Assembly (NCBI RefSeq): GCF_001723305.1
Contig: NZ_LPWF01000009.1
Span: 1-36,810, forward strand
Direction of reading: 5' to 3'
Length of the DNA stretch: 36,810 bases
Origin: Methyloceanibacter superfactus
GTDB taxonomy: Bacteria > Pseudomonadota > Alphaproteobacteria > Rhizobiales > Methyloligellaceae
Shown here: in pieces, positions 20,551 to 30,100 of the stretch
How positions within the stretch are numbered: the first letter of the stretch is position 1
Layout: each line of letters starts with the position of its first letter
Notes under the pieces: generated by a model
Told to the model about the DNA's origin: nothing
What the model saw: only the letters and a program-made list of their open reading frames with translations
Database searches by the model: none
Made by a program: the position numbers and the translations under genes

Positions 20551-21133
20551 AAGCTGGACTCTCCGCGAACTGCTGAATGCCGGCTGGGTCGAGGCCGATC
20601 TCGACTGGGAGGCGGCCGCGGAGCGTACGGCCGAAGCCGTCCATCAGAACGACCCCATGCGCGCCAAGGACGAGGCCAGCCAAGCGCTGCGGATCGCGCG
20701 GGCCGGCTTCGAGCCCATCGACCCGCGCCTCGGCACCAGCCTCGCCAATTACGGCTTGTGCCTTGGTCTTGCGGGGGACACCGAGGGCGTCGCCAACCTG
20801 TTCGTCAAGGCGCGGGACGCATGGCGTAGCGCCGATCCCTGGATCGCCCGCATGGACGCGCCTCGGATCGCGCGGAGCTCGCTTTTTCACCTGCGCATGG
20901 AAGCCCGTCACCGCGATACTTACCGCGCCCTGTGGCAGCGGCGCTGGCGGGAGATGGCGGCAGAGGCCGTGAAACGCCTCGATGGCCTGGATGGCGCCAA
21001 TGGTGCGATCCGGGAACCGGCGCGCGATGCGGTGTCGATTTGGCGGCGAGAGCGTCCCGCCATGCTGAACGACACGCGCAAGCTGATGGGGGCGGCCTGC
21101 CTGCTCCTGGCGCCGCCTGTCGCCGGCGCCTGA
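20540..21133 (+). CDS. Uncharacterised helical protein coupled to livF, TPR-like
   Basis: 197 residues from a TTG at 20540 (preceded by GAGGCGAG), overlapping the livF stop. I do not recognise a defined family. Residues about 20-90 form helices resembling tetratricopeptide units (EAAAERTAEAVHQNDPMRAKDEASQAL, then DPRLGTSLANYGLCLGLAGD). The rest is helical and rich in Arg and Trp, with no signal peptide or membrane segment. Translational overlap with livF implies co-expression with the transporter ATPases. A regulatory or nitrogen-accounting role is conceivable, but nothing in the sequence fixes it. Confidence 0.7.
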   Translation: MAPESWTLRELLNAGWVEADLDWEAAAERTAEAVHQNDPMRAKDEASQALRIARAGFEPIDPRLGTSLANYGLCLGLAGDTEGVANLFVKARDAWRSADPWIARMDAPRIARSSLFHLRMEARHRDTYRALWQRRWREMAAEAVKRLDGLDGANGAIREPARDAVSIWRRERPAMLNDTRKLMGAACLLLAPPVAGA

Positions 21134-21181
21134 CCCTCGAGACCTCCGGCCTGCTATTTCCGTCCTGTCATTCCAGGACCG

Positions 21182-22192
21182 CTATTCCGCCAGTTGCTCC
21201 GTCATGGCGCGCTTCTCCTTGCGCGCGGCGAACCATCCCTTGATCTTGGGCAACAGGCTCTCCAGCCCGTTCGGCAGGAACAGAATGGATATGATCAAGA
21301 TGGCGCCGTAGAACATGGGCCGCATCTCATCCACATCGAGCGAGCGCAGGATGACCTCGTTGAGAATGGTGAGCGTGACCACGCCGATGATCGGGCCGTA
21401 GAATGTCGCGGTGCCGCCGACGATGGCCCAGATCAGAATGTAAACCATCTCCTCGACGCTGAACCGGTTGGGCGCGACCGCGCCCACATAATGGGCATAG
21501 AGCGCGCCGGCGAGACCGGCGAAGAATGCCGACACGACGAAAGCCAACATGCGGTAGCGGAACGTGTTGACGCCGACGGACTCCGCGAGCTTGTCCTGCC
21601 AATGGATGGCGTGGAAGGTGAGGCCAATGCGCGAGCGCTCGATGCGGTAGAGAATGAGAAGCGAGATGGCAACCACGATGAGACAGAGATAGTAGTAGTT
21701 CACCGGCTCGTAGAAATCGATCGAGAGGAAATCGGGGAACGGTGGAATCCGCTTGATACCCTTCGGTCCGCCGAACAGAAATGTCAGATCGGACCACTTC
21801 CACGTCAGCCGGATGACCTCGCCCGCGGCAAAGGAGGCAATGAGGAAGTAGAAGCCCTTCATGCGGAACAACGGGAAGCTCAACAGAAAGGCGAGGAAGC
21901 CGGCGACGCCCGCCCCTGTCAGCATCGCCAGCGGCACGGGAAAGCTCAACTGTTTGGCGGCAAGCGCGGAGCTGTAAGCGCCCACGCCCATGATGACCGC
22001 GTGAGCAAGCGACCATTCGCCCGTGAGGGTCAGCAGGCGGTAGCTGCACACCAGCAGGACATTAATCACGAGAAGGACGAGGATCTCCTGCTGCGAAAAC
22101 GACAGCAAATGCGGCAGTGCGATCAAGACAACTGCGAGCAGCGCAAATCCGAGCAGCCCAAGAAAATTGGTGTTGGTATCAGTCTTAGGCAC
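21182..22192 (-). CDS. livM: Liv-type ABC transporter permease LivM
   Basis: 336 residues with about ten hydrophobic segments. LivM hallmarks are LLTLTGEWSLAHAVIMGVGAYSSALAAK, FHAIHWQDKLAESVGVNTFRYRMLAFVVSAFFAGLAGALYAHYVGAVAP, and GGTATFYGPIIGVVTLTILNEV. The gene overlaps the livH stop by 8 bp and is the last gene of livK-livH-livM. The C-terminus converges on the coupled small gene from the livGF side, leaving a gap of 48 bases. Confidence 0.92.
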   Translation of the reverse strand: MPKTDTNTNFLGLLGFALLAVVLIALPHLLSFSQQEILVLLVINVLLVCSYRLLTLTGEWSLAHAVIMGVGAYSSALAAKQLSFPVPLAMLTGAGVAGFLAFLLSFPLFRMKGFYFLIASFAAGEVIRLTWKWSDLTFLFGGPKGIKRIPPFPDFLSIDFYEPVNYYYLCLIVVAISLLILYRIERSRIGLTFHAIHWQDKLAESVGVNTFRYRMLAFVVSAFFAGLAGALYAHYVGAVAPNRFSVEEMVYILIWAIVGGTATFYGPIIGVVTLTILNEVILRSLDVDEMRPMFYGAILIISILFLPNGLESLLPKIKGWFAARKEKRAMTEQLAE

Positions 22193-23060
22193 GTTCTTTA
22201 GCTCCGAACAGACCGGTCGGCTTGACGATAAGAACGCCCAGCATCAGCAGAAGGCCCACGATGTTGGCGAGCGTCCCGTCATAGAGCGTGGTCACGAAGG
22301 TATGGACGAAAGCATAGAGGATGGCGACGAGCACCGCGCCCTCGAGAGAGCCGAGGCCACCGACGATGATGATGATGAACGCGGTGACGATGACCGAATG
22401 CCCCATGAATGGTGTCGGCGAGACTAGAGGCGCCGTAAGCGCCCCCGCGACGCCGGCAAGGGCCGCGCCGATGAACATGGCAAGCCGCGCGGTCTGATTG
22501 ATCGACATGCCTTGAAGCACCGCGGCCTCGCGATCCTGCGCGCAAGCACGCAGCGCCCAGCCGAACTTGCTCTTGCGCAGAAAGAACCATAGCGCCGTCA
22601 GCAATATCACCGCGGCGAGGATGACGTAGAGCCGCTGATAAGTCAGCACCGCCCCATCCATGAGCACCAACTTCTCCTGGGTCGAAGGCGGGACATTCTT
22701 CATGCGAACGCCGAAGCCGAGCACCGCGATCGTCTGCAGGATCAGGAGAAATCCAATTGAAGCGATCAGCCCGCCAAGCGGATTGTCGCGCAAGGGCCGG
22801 AACAGAGCGAGCTCCATCAGCAGTCCCAGCAGGCCCACGAAGACAAGACCGGCCGCCACGGCGACAAAGAAAGGGAGCCCCACGCCGGCATACAGAGCGA
22901 CGACGGTATAGGCGCCGGCCATATAAAGTTCGCCATGGGCAAAGTTCACGACGCCCATTACGCCGAAGATCAGCACGAATCCGACCGCGATGAGCGCCAT
23001 ATAACTCGCCGCGTAGGTCGCGTTGACCACTGTTTGAAAGAACAGTTCGACAGTCATCAC
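22185..23060 (-). CDS. livH: Liv-type ABC transporter permease LivH
   Basis: 291 residues, inner-membrane. The start contains the LivH signature LIAVGFVLIFGVMGVVNFAHGELYMAGAY. The end contains GLGSLEGAVLVAILYAFVHTF, also typical. ATG at 23060 or 23057. It partners LivM, encoded with an 8-bp overlap. It follows livK after a 154-bp gap holding a strong hairpin, so permease expression is probably set below that of the binding protein. Confidence 0.92.
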   Translation of the reverse strand: MMTVELFFQTVVNATYAASYMALIAVGFVLIFGVMGVVNFAHGELYMAGAYTVVALYAGVGLPFFVAVAAGLVFVGLLGLLMELALFRPLRDNPLGGLIASIGFLLILQTIAVLGFGVRMKNVPPSTQEKLVLMDGAVLTYQRLYVILAAVILLTALWFFLRKSKFGWALRACAQDREAAVLQGMSINQTARLAMFIGAALAGVAGALTAPLVSPTPFMGHSVIVTAFIIIIVGGLGSLEGAVLVAILYAFVHTFVTTLYDGTLANIVGLLLMLGVLIVKPTGLFGAKERA

Positions 23061-23134
23061 AAAGCTCCGTGAGACACCCGGCCCTGGCTGGATGTCGGGT
23101 GCGTTTCACCGATTGAGGTGGAGCGCGACATTGA

Positions 23135-23162
23135 CGGCTCGGCGCTCTCGAACGCCGAGCCG
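23135..23162 (-). terminator. Intercistronic hairpin between livK and livH
   Basis: A perfect 10-bp GC-rich stem (CGGCTCGGCG at 23135-23144 with CGCCGAGCCG at 23153-23162), loop of eight bases, no T run. Such hairpins commonly follow binding-protein genes and raise the ratio of binding protein to permease by stabilising the upstream message or by partial termination. Confidence 0.6.
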
Positions 23163-23214
23163 CGAATTTGGTCGCGGAAGCCCGCCTGGGATCGCGTGGC
23201 CAGCAAGCCGCAGC

Positions 23215-24507
23215 TCAGCTGCGCTGATAATACATCTGATTCAGCGCTTTCATGTGCTTGATCAGAAGATCCTTGTGCTTGTCCCACCAGGCGGGAATGG
23301 ACTTGAAGTCCTGAATCCTCGCCTTGCCGTCCTTGTCGATAGCAACGACCGGCCACTGTCCAACAAGGGCATTATCGATGCCGAAGAGCTCCTTGCCCCA
23401 CCACTTGGCTTCGCCAAAGGCCTGCTTGCCGGTGCCACCAACCTTCATGGCCTCGAGCACCTTCACCGGCTCGGTCGTTCCGGCGCGCCCAGCAGCATTC
23501 GCCCAAAGGTCCATGATCGAGGCATATTCCCAGGACACGGCACTCCACTCGCCCTTGCCGTAGCGCTTCACGTATTCGGCATAGAAGTCATTGGGCTTCT
23601 GGAAGTTGATGTGCTCGGCATTCATCGCCGGATCGTCGAAGTCCGGGAATTGGAAGATGAACCCGTCCATGAATTCCTTGGACGTTTTCTCCACCATCTT
23701 CTCGTAGAAGTCGGCCGTGCAGGAAATCATCTGGCCCTTGAAGCCTTGCTGGAAGGCCTGCTCGGTAAGCGGATGCACATAGTCGGCGTAGCAGGTGTCC
23801 AGGCAAATGATGTCCGGCTTCAGCGCCAGCATCTTCGACATGATCGGCGCGAAGTCGGTCGTCGCCGGATCGAAGAAGATCGGGTCGCCCAATACCTCGA
23901 TGCCCGCAGCTTCGAACGCGGCAAGATAGGTCGCCACGGACGGCTTGCCGAGGGAGTCGTCTTGCGCGCAGACAACGGCCGTCTTCAGTTCGGGCTTGTT
24001 CTCCGCCAGCCACTCGACGCCAGTGACATTGTAGATCGGATGCACTTCGCAAGGCGCAACCAGCAGCTCGGTGTCTGGGCTCAGATCGCTCGGCAGAAGC
24101 GTGGAGAACAGCATGTTCTCCTTCTCGGCCACGGGCGAGGCGCCAGGCCAAGGATCGCCACCCAGCATCATGATGAACTTCACATCGTCTTCTTTGATCA
24201 GTTTGACGGCGCCCGTGCGTGCCTTGCTCGGATCGTATTCGTCGTCATAGGCCACAAACTCAACCTTGTAGGCATCGTCACCGATCTTCACGCCGCCATC
24301 GGCATTGACCCAGTCCGCCCAGATCTTGCAGCCATCGAGGCCGGGCTTGCCCCAGGCGGCGACCGCACCGGTCAGTGGCGCAAGAAAGCCGATCTTCACC
24401 ACCTTGTCGGCGGCGAAGCTCATCTTCGGCATCGAAACGCCGGCCATAACCGTGACCGCAGCAGTGGTCGAAAGAAAGTCGCGCCGGTTCATCGCAAATT
24501 TGGTCAT
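23215..24507 (-). CDS. livK: Tat-exported Liv/amide-type ABC substrate-binding protein
   Basis: 430 residues from ATG 24507, preceded by GGAGGG. A twin-arginine signal opens the protein (NRRDFLSTTAAVTVMAG, Arg8-Arg9) with cleavage likely near SFA-A at about residue 32. The mature part is a type I periplasmic binding protein beginning KIGFLAPLTGAVAAWGKPGLDGCKIWADWVNADGG. At 430 residues it is longer than classical LivJ/LivK and closer to amide- or urea-binding relatives. Five or so Cys occur in the mature protein, and folding in the cytosol before Tat export would suit that. Substrate cannot be read; nitrogen compounds such as amines, amides or amino acids are plausible. Divergent from the Mo-enzyme gene, with motif site 5 between. 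Confidence 0.88.
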   Translation of the reverse strand: MTKFAMNRRDFLSTTAAVTVMAGVSMPKMSFAADKVVKIGFLAPLTGAVAAWGKPGLDGCKIWADWVNADGGVKIGDDAYKVEFVAYDDEYDPSKARTGAVKLIKEDDVKFIMMLGGDPWPGASPVAEKENMLFSTLLPSDLSPDTELLVAPCEVHPIYNVTGVEWLAENKPELKTAVVCAQDDSLGKPSVATYLAAFEAAGIEVLGDPIFFDPATTDFAPIMSKMLALKPDIICLDTCYADYVHPLTEQAFQQGFKGQMISCTADFYEKMVEKTSKEFMDGFIFQFPDFDDPAMNAEHINFQKPNDFYAEYVKRYGKGEWSAVSWEYASIMDLWANAAGRAGTTEPVKVLEAMKVGGTGKQAFGEAKWWGKELFGIDNALVGQWPVVAIDKDGKARIQDFKSIPAWWDKHKDLLIKHMKALNQMYYQRS

Positions 24508-24760
24508 GCTATCCCTCCACGTCCATCGGCGGTCCGACCGTGGAAACGGGCGACCGACCCTACATTGATCTTCGAAAGAACAGGATTTGTGACGGTTGTA
24601 GCGGGCGAGGCTGAGAACAGCTTAGATCGCTTGCTCATGGCGCACAGGATCCCAGTAACGTCTACACCACCACTCTCGCAGCCACGCCGCATGGCTGAAA
24701 CCATCGTGTCGGCCACGAGTTTCAGGATTTATAACGTTCGGAGACAATCCTCTTGAGTGA

Positions 24761-24779
24761 GTAACTATTAGGGGGTACG
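24761..24779. promoter_or_regulatory. 19-bp motif site 5 (minus orientation)
   Basis: GTAACTATTAGGGGGTACG on the plus strand is 14/19 identical to site 6. It lies in the 350-bp divergent gap (24508-24857) between livK and the molybdopterin oxidoreductase, about 80 bp upstream of the latter. I see nothing else definite in this gap. Confidence 0.5.
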
Positions 24780-24857
24780 GTAATACAGTCGACTTTAGGC
24801 CCTGCAATTGGCAGTATCGGTCGCGTAAGTCTTGCGCACCGACGTGCGAGGTCGACA

Positions 24858-26887
24858 ATGCAAGAAGAGGTCGTTGTCAAGACCACTTGCGCGCGTGATT
24901 GCTACGACGCGTGCGGCATTGCCGTGTACAGACAAAACGGGGTCATCACCAAGGTTCTGGGCGATCCCGACCATGCGGTTTCACGCGGAAAGCTCTGTGG
25001 CAAGTGCGCTATCGCCTATAACGGCGCATGGCGGGACGGTGCCCTGCGGCTGAAATCCCCCTTACGGCGGGTCGGCCCGAAAGGCAGCCACAGCTTCGTC
25101 GAGATTTCCTGGGACGAGGCCTTGGCCGAAATTGCCGGACAATTCCGGCGCGTGATCGACGTGGGCAACGCCCATAAGATCCTGCATACGCACTACACCG
25201 GCACCGTCGGCCTGATCGGCATCGCGTTTCCGCTTCGCCTCTTCAATCGCATGGGCGCGACCGAAGTGGACCCGGACACGGTCTGCAACAAAGCTGGCCA
25301 TATGGCGCTCGACCTTGCGTTCGGCACCTCGCTCGTGGGCTTCGACCCGCGCACCGCCAAGGACGCGCGCACAATCATGGTCTGGGGCGCCAATCCGTCT
25401 CATTCGGCCCCGCATCAGGACACGGTCTTCGTCAGAGAGGCGGGGCAAGCCGGCGCGACGATCATCGTCGTCGACCCGATCGGCCACGAGACGGCGGCAT
25501 CGGCGGACATTCATCTGAAGCTCCGCCCCGGCACGGACGCGGCGCTCGCCTTTGCCCTTCTCAATGTGGTGCGCGAGAAGGGACTAGTCGATCGGGACTT
25601 CATCGCGGAGCACGTGCTGGGCGCGGAGGAGCTCGAAGCGGCGATCGACGCCATGCCGCCCTCTGTCGCCGCCGAACTCTGCGGCGTGCCGGCCGATCTG
25701 ATCGAGGCGGCGGCCACCGCCTATGCGACCGGTCCTTCGCTGCTCTGGCTCGGACAAGGCGTGCAGCGCCAGCCGAAGGGCGGCAACGTCTTCCGCGCCC
25801 TGGCGGCGCTGGTCGCCTTCTCCGGCAATGTGGGCAAGCCGGGCGCGGGGTTCCTTTACATGAACGGCCCGGGCGGGCGCGGCATCGACATGGACGCCGT
25901 GACCATGCCGGAGCTCGCCCGCGAGGGGACGCGGTCCATCAGCCATATGGATCTGGCCGCGACGATCGAGGATCCAGAGCGGACCAGCGCCTTCGTGAAC
26001 TGGAACAATAACCCGGCAGCGTCGTCGCCGGAGCAGGGACGTCTGCGCAAAGCGCTCGAGCGCGACGATCTCTTCCACGTCGCGGTCGATCTCTTCCACA
26101 CCGACACGACCGCTTATGCCGACATCGTGCTCCCCGCCGCGAGCTTTCTCGAGTCGAACGATCTGGTGCTGTCTTATTTCGACCTCACCCTCTCCGCCCA
26201 AGTGAAGACGGCCGAGCCGCCGGGCCAGGCGCTTTCGAACCACGAGATCTTCAGACGTCTGGCGCGGGCCATGGGCTACAACGATGCCGGACTGTTCGAA
26301 AACGAGACCGATCTCATCGACCGACTCCTGGCTCAAACGCCTTATCAGGGCAGCTTCGCCGATTTGGCCGAGGCCGGCACGGTGACGCTGTTCGCCGAGC
26401 CGCAGATCCAATTCGCCGACCTCAAATTTGCGACGCCGTCCGGCCGGATCGAGCTGGCGGGCGACGCCGCCGTCGCGCTCGGCCTGCCCCGCGCGCCGAC
26501 CCCGCACGCCGACACGCCCCCGGAACCGGGATCGCTCCGCATCATCTCGCCCGCCTCAGCCTGGCAGATGAACTCGAGCTATGGCAACGATCCGGTCATC
26601 CGCAAGCGCCTAGGGCCGCCGACCGTCATCTTGCATCCTGACGATGCGCCGCCGGGAACTTGTCCGAGGGGGACGCCGTCCTCCTCGTCAACGACACGGG
26701 TTCACTCCGGCTTGCGGTCGAGATTTCCGAAGCGGCGCAGCCGGGCACCGGCATCGTCTATAAGGGCCGGTGGCCAAGCGCGTCGGAGGGCCATGCCAAT
26801 ATCAACGCGCTCGTCTCCGGCCGGAAGAGCGATCTCGCCGAGAGCACCACGGTGCACAGCACCGTCGTTCACCTGGAAAGAGCGTAG
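24858..26887 (+). CDS. Molybdopterin-dependent oxidoreductase with N-terminal [4Fe-4S] site, one apparent frameshift
   Basis: About 676 residues of the DMSO-reductase superfamily. The N-terminal cluster motif is C11-x3-C15-x3-C19-x27-C47 ([12 protein letters not shown]...GKLCGKC). Typical bis-MGD enzyme segments follow: [59 protein letters not shown] and [15 protein letters not shown]. The likely molybdenum ligand is the Cys in [15 protein letters not shown] (inference). The frame breaks near 26645-26655; one missing base in GATGCG-CCGCCGGG leads into [15 protein letters not shown] and the stop at 26885-26887. No Tat signal is visible, so it is cytosolic or exported with a partner. Substrate unknown. 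It is followed 22 bp later by tatA. Confidence 0.85.
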
Positions 26888-26909
26888 CCCGTCGCGTTTG
26901 GAGGCTTTT

Positions 26910-27158
26910 ATGGGACCGAGTTGGTGGCAAATCTTGATCGTGCTCGTGCTATTCGTGCTGTTGTTCGGCCGCGGCAAGATCTCCGAGCTGATGGGCGATG
27001 TCGCCAAGGGCATCAAGAGCTTCAAGACTTCGATGGCCGATGACGGCGAAGTGAGAGCCCCGCGCGCGCCTAACGTGATCGCGTTCGAGCCGCCCAAGCA
27101 ACCAAGCCGGAAATCTTCCGCCCGTGCCAAGGCACCGCGCAAGCAAGCCTCGCGCTAG
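26910..27158 (+). CDS. tatA: Twin-arginine translocase subunit TatA
   Basis: 82 residues from ATG 26910, with TTTGGAGG upstream. One N-terminal membrane helix ([16 protein letters not shown]), the hinge [21 protein letters not shown] with its amphipathic helix, and a charged Lys/Pro tail are classic for TatA. It forms the protein-conducting part of the Tat system. No tatB or tatC lies beside it, so it is an orphan copy here. It is 22 bp downstream of the Mo-enzyme. Because of the deletion in that gene, an uncorrected reading fuses the two; this is an artefact. Confidence 0.93.
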   Translation: MGPSWWQILIVLVLFVLLFGRGKISELMGDVAKGIKSFKTSMADDGEVRAPRAPNVIAFEPPKQPSRKSSARAKAPRKQASR

Positions 27159-27184
27159 GTCCGCCTTCCCTCAGCAGTCATGGA

Positions 27185-30100
27185 TCAAAGCTGCCGGTTC
27201 GCATCCCGCAGCACGACGTAGATCGCCGGAATCACCAGGACGGTCAGCAAGGTCGACGAGGCGAGACCGAACAGCAGCGAGATCGCCAGTCCCTGAAAGA
27301 TCGGGTCGACCAAGATGGTCGCCGCGCCGATCATGGCGGCAAGCGCGGTCAACAGGATCGGCTTGAAGCGAACCGCGCCCGCTTCGAGCAGCATCTCGCG
27401 AAGAGTCTTGCCCTGTCCTGCGCCGTGACGGATGAAATCGACCAGCAGGATCGAGTTGCGCACGATAATGCCGGCGAGCGCGATGAAGCCGATCATCGAC
27501 GTCGCCGTGAACGGCGCGCTGAACAGCCAATGCCCGAGCACGATACCGATCAAGGTGAGCGGGATGGGCGTCAAGATCACCAGCGGCAGCTTGAAGCTGC
27601 CGAACTGCGCCACCACGAGGATGTAGATGCCGACGATCGCCACCATGAAGGCGGCGCCCATGTCGCGGAAGGTCACATAGGTGATCTCCCACTCACCGTC
27701 CCACAGGACCGTCGGCTTCGCCTCGTCCTCGGGCTGCCCCGCGAACCGGACGGTCGGCTTCTCCAATTGCCCCCAATCGTGTTCCTCGATCTTCTTGTCG
27801 ACGTCGAGAATCCCGTAGATCGGCGCTTCATAGGCGCCGGCAAGCTCGGCCATCACCATGTCGGTGAAGCGCCCATCGCGGCGGAAGATCGTCGGCGAGC
27901 CGGCTTCCTCAGTCACGCGGACGACGTCGCCGAGTTCGACCACGGCCTTCTCGCCGGGGACGCTGTTGGCCGGTACCGGCGTCGAGGCCAATTGCTCGCT
28001 CCAGGACAGATGACGTTTCGGCAGGCGGACGACGATCTCGATTGGGTTCCGGTCCTCGCCACGGTGCGAGTAGCCGACCGTAGTGCCACCGAACAGCGCC
28101 TGGATCGTGTCGTAGACGTCGCTTTGCTCGACGCCGAAGAATTCGAGGCGATCCTGGTCGATGGAGATGCGCAAGCGTGGCCGCGGCAGCCCGAACGAGT
28201 CGTCGATATCGACGACATAGGGGACGGACGTGAAGATCTTCTTCAGCTCGTCGGCGACGGCACGCCGGGACTTGGTGTCGGGGCCGTAAACCTCGGCGAG
28301 CAGCGTCGCCAGGACGGGCGGTCCCGGCGGCACCTCCACCACGCGGGCGACCGTGCCCTCGGGCAGGTCCACGGTCTTCATGCGCTGCCGTAGATCGAGG
28401 GCAATGTCGTGGCTGGAACGATCACGCTTGTTGCGCGGCGCGAGATTGAGGTGTAACTCGCCGAGCTCGGGGGACTCGCGCAGATAATAATGACGCACCA
28501 GCCCGTTGAAGTTGAACGGCGCCGGCGTGCCCGCATAGGTCTCGACGGACATAACCTCGGGCAGTTTCCGGGCGGTGTCGGCAATCGCGAACAAGGTCCG
28601 CTCCGTGTCCTCCAGGGTCGCGCCCTCGGGCAAATCGACGACCACGGACAGCTCCGACTTGTTGTCGAAGGGTAGCAGCTTGACGGTCACGCCCTTGGTG
28701 ACGAACAGCATGCAGGCCGCCACGGTGGCGAGGCCGACGGCAATCAGGAAGATCCAGGCGTTGCGGCGCGAGCGCACGATGGGCCCGGCGAAGCGGCGGT
28801 AAAACCGGCCAAGCAGGCCCTCCCCATGGGCCGTCTCATGCTCATGCAGCGGACGTCCCGACGGACTGAGAAGCAGCATCAGCCATGGCGCGATGACGAC
28901 GGCGACGAAGAAGGAGAACAACATGGCCGCCGACGCATTGGCCGGGATCGGCGCCATGTAAGGGCCCATCAGGCCGGAGACGAACAGCATCGGCAGGAGG
29001 GCGGCGACCACGGTCAGCGTGGCGACGATGGTCGGGTTGCCCACCTCGGCCACCGCCTCGATGGCCGCCTGCTGGCGGCTGCGGCCATCCTTCATGGCCC
29101 AGTGCCGGGCGATGTTCTCGACGATGACAATGGCATCGTCGACCAGGATACCGATGGCGAAGATCAGCGCGAATAGGCTGACGCGGTTGATGGTGTAGCC
29201 CATCAGCTTGGCGGCGAAGAGCGTGAGCAGAATCGTCGTCGGAATGACGACCAGCGTCACCAGGGCCTCGCGCCAGCCAATGGCCAGGGCGATCAGCACC
29301 ACGATCGATATGGTGGCGAGGCCTAAGTGAAACAGGAGCTCGTTCGCCTTGTCGTTGGCGGTCTCGCCGTAATCGCGCGTGACCGTCACGTCGATGTCCG
29401 GCGGGATCAACCGTCCCTCGACGCTCTTCAGATGCGACAGGAGCTCGTCGGCCACGACCACGGCGTTGGCGCCGGCGCGCTTGGCGAACGCAATGCTGAC
29501 CGCCGGCACGCGCTCCCAATGACCGCCCTTCTCCGGCGCGTCCATCCACACGCGGTGCTCCTGCGGGCTCGGGCCGATCACCACCGAGGCCACGTCACGC
29601 ACATAGACGGGGCGATTGTCGCGCGTGGTCACCAGCATAAGCCCGATATCGGGGACGCCGGCCAGCGTCTGGCCCGCGGCGACGTCGAGCATGGCGTTGT
29701 TGCCGCGCACGGAACCCGCCTGGAACGAGCGGTTGGCGCCGCGCACCTTGGCGACGAGCTGCTGGAGCGTGACGCCGAACAGCGCGAGCTTCTCCGGGTC
29801 GGGCTCGACGCGAATCTGCTGCCGATCGCCGCCCGCGATGTACGTCAGGCCGATATCGTCGGCCTTCACCAGTTCGGAGCGCAGCTCGTCAGCGAGCTGA
29901 TAAAGGTCCTTGCTGGTCCAGCGTGCGGCGGCCTCCGGCTTTGGCGACAGGGTGAGCACTACCCACGCGACGTCGTTGATGCCGCGGCCGACGATCAAGG
30001 GCTCGGGGATGCCAACCGGGATCGTGTCGAGATTGGCGCGGATTTTCTCATGCACCCGCAGGATCGCGTCGTCGGCGTCGGTGCCGACCAGGAAGCGCGC

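Noticed and set aside
23092..24756. Long plus-strand open frame opposite livK (about 554 codons)
   Set aside because: No recognisable domain; it mirrors a clearly coding binding-protein gene on the other strand, as is usual in GC-rich DNA.
24825..24843. Possible partner copy of the 19-bp motif 64 bp from site 5
   Set aside because: Only about eight positions agree and the GGTA half is absent.
24858..27158. A single 766-residue reading frame joining the molybdopterin oxidoreductase to TatA
   Set aside because: The fusion arises because a one-base deletion near 26650 shifts the frame into that of tatA. The true C-terminus continues in another frame to 26887, and tatA has its own ATG and ribosome site at 26910.
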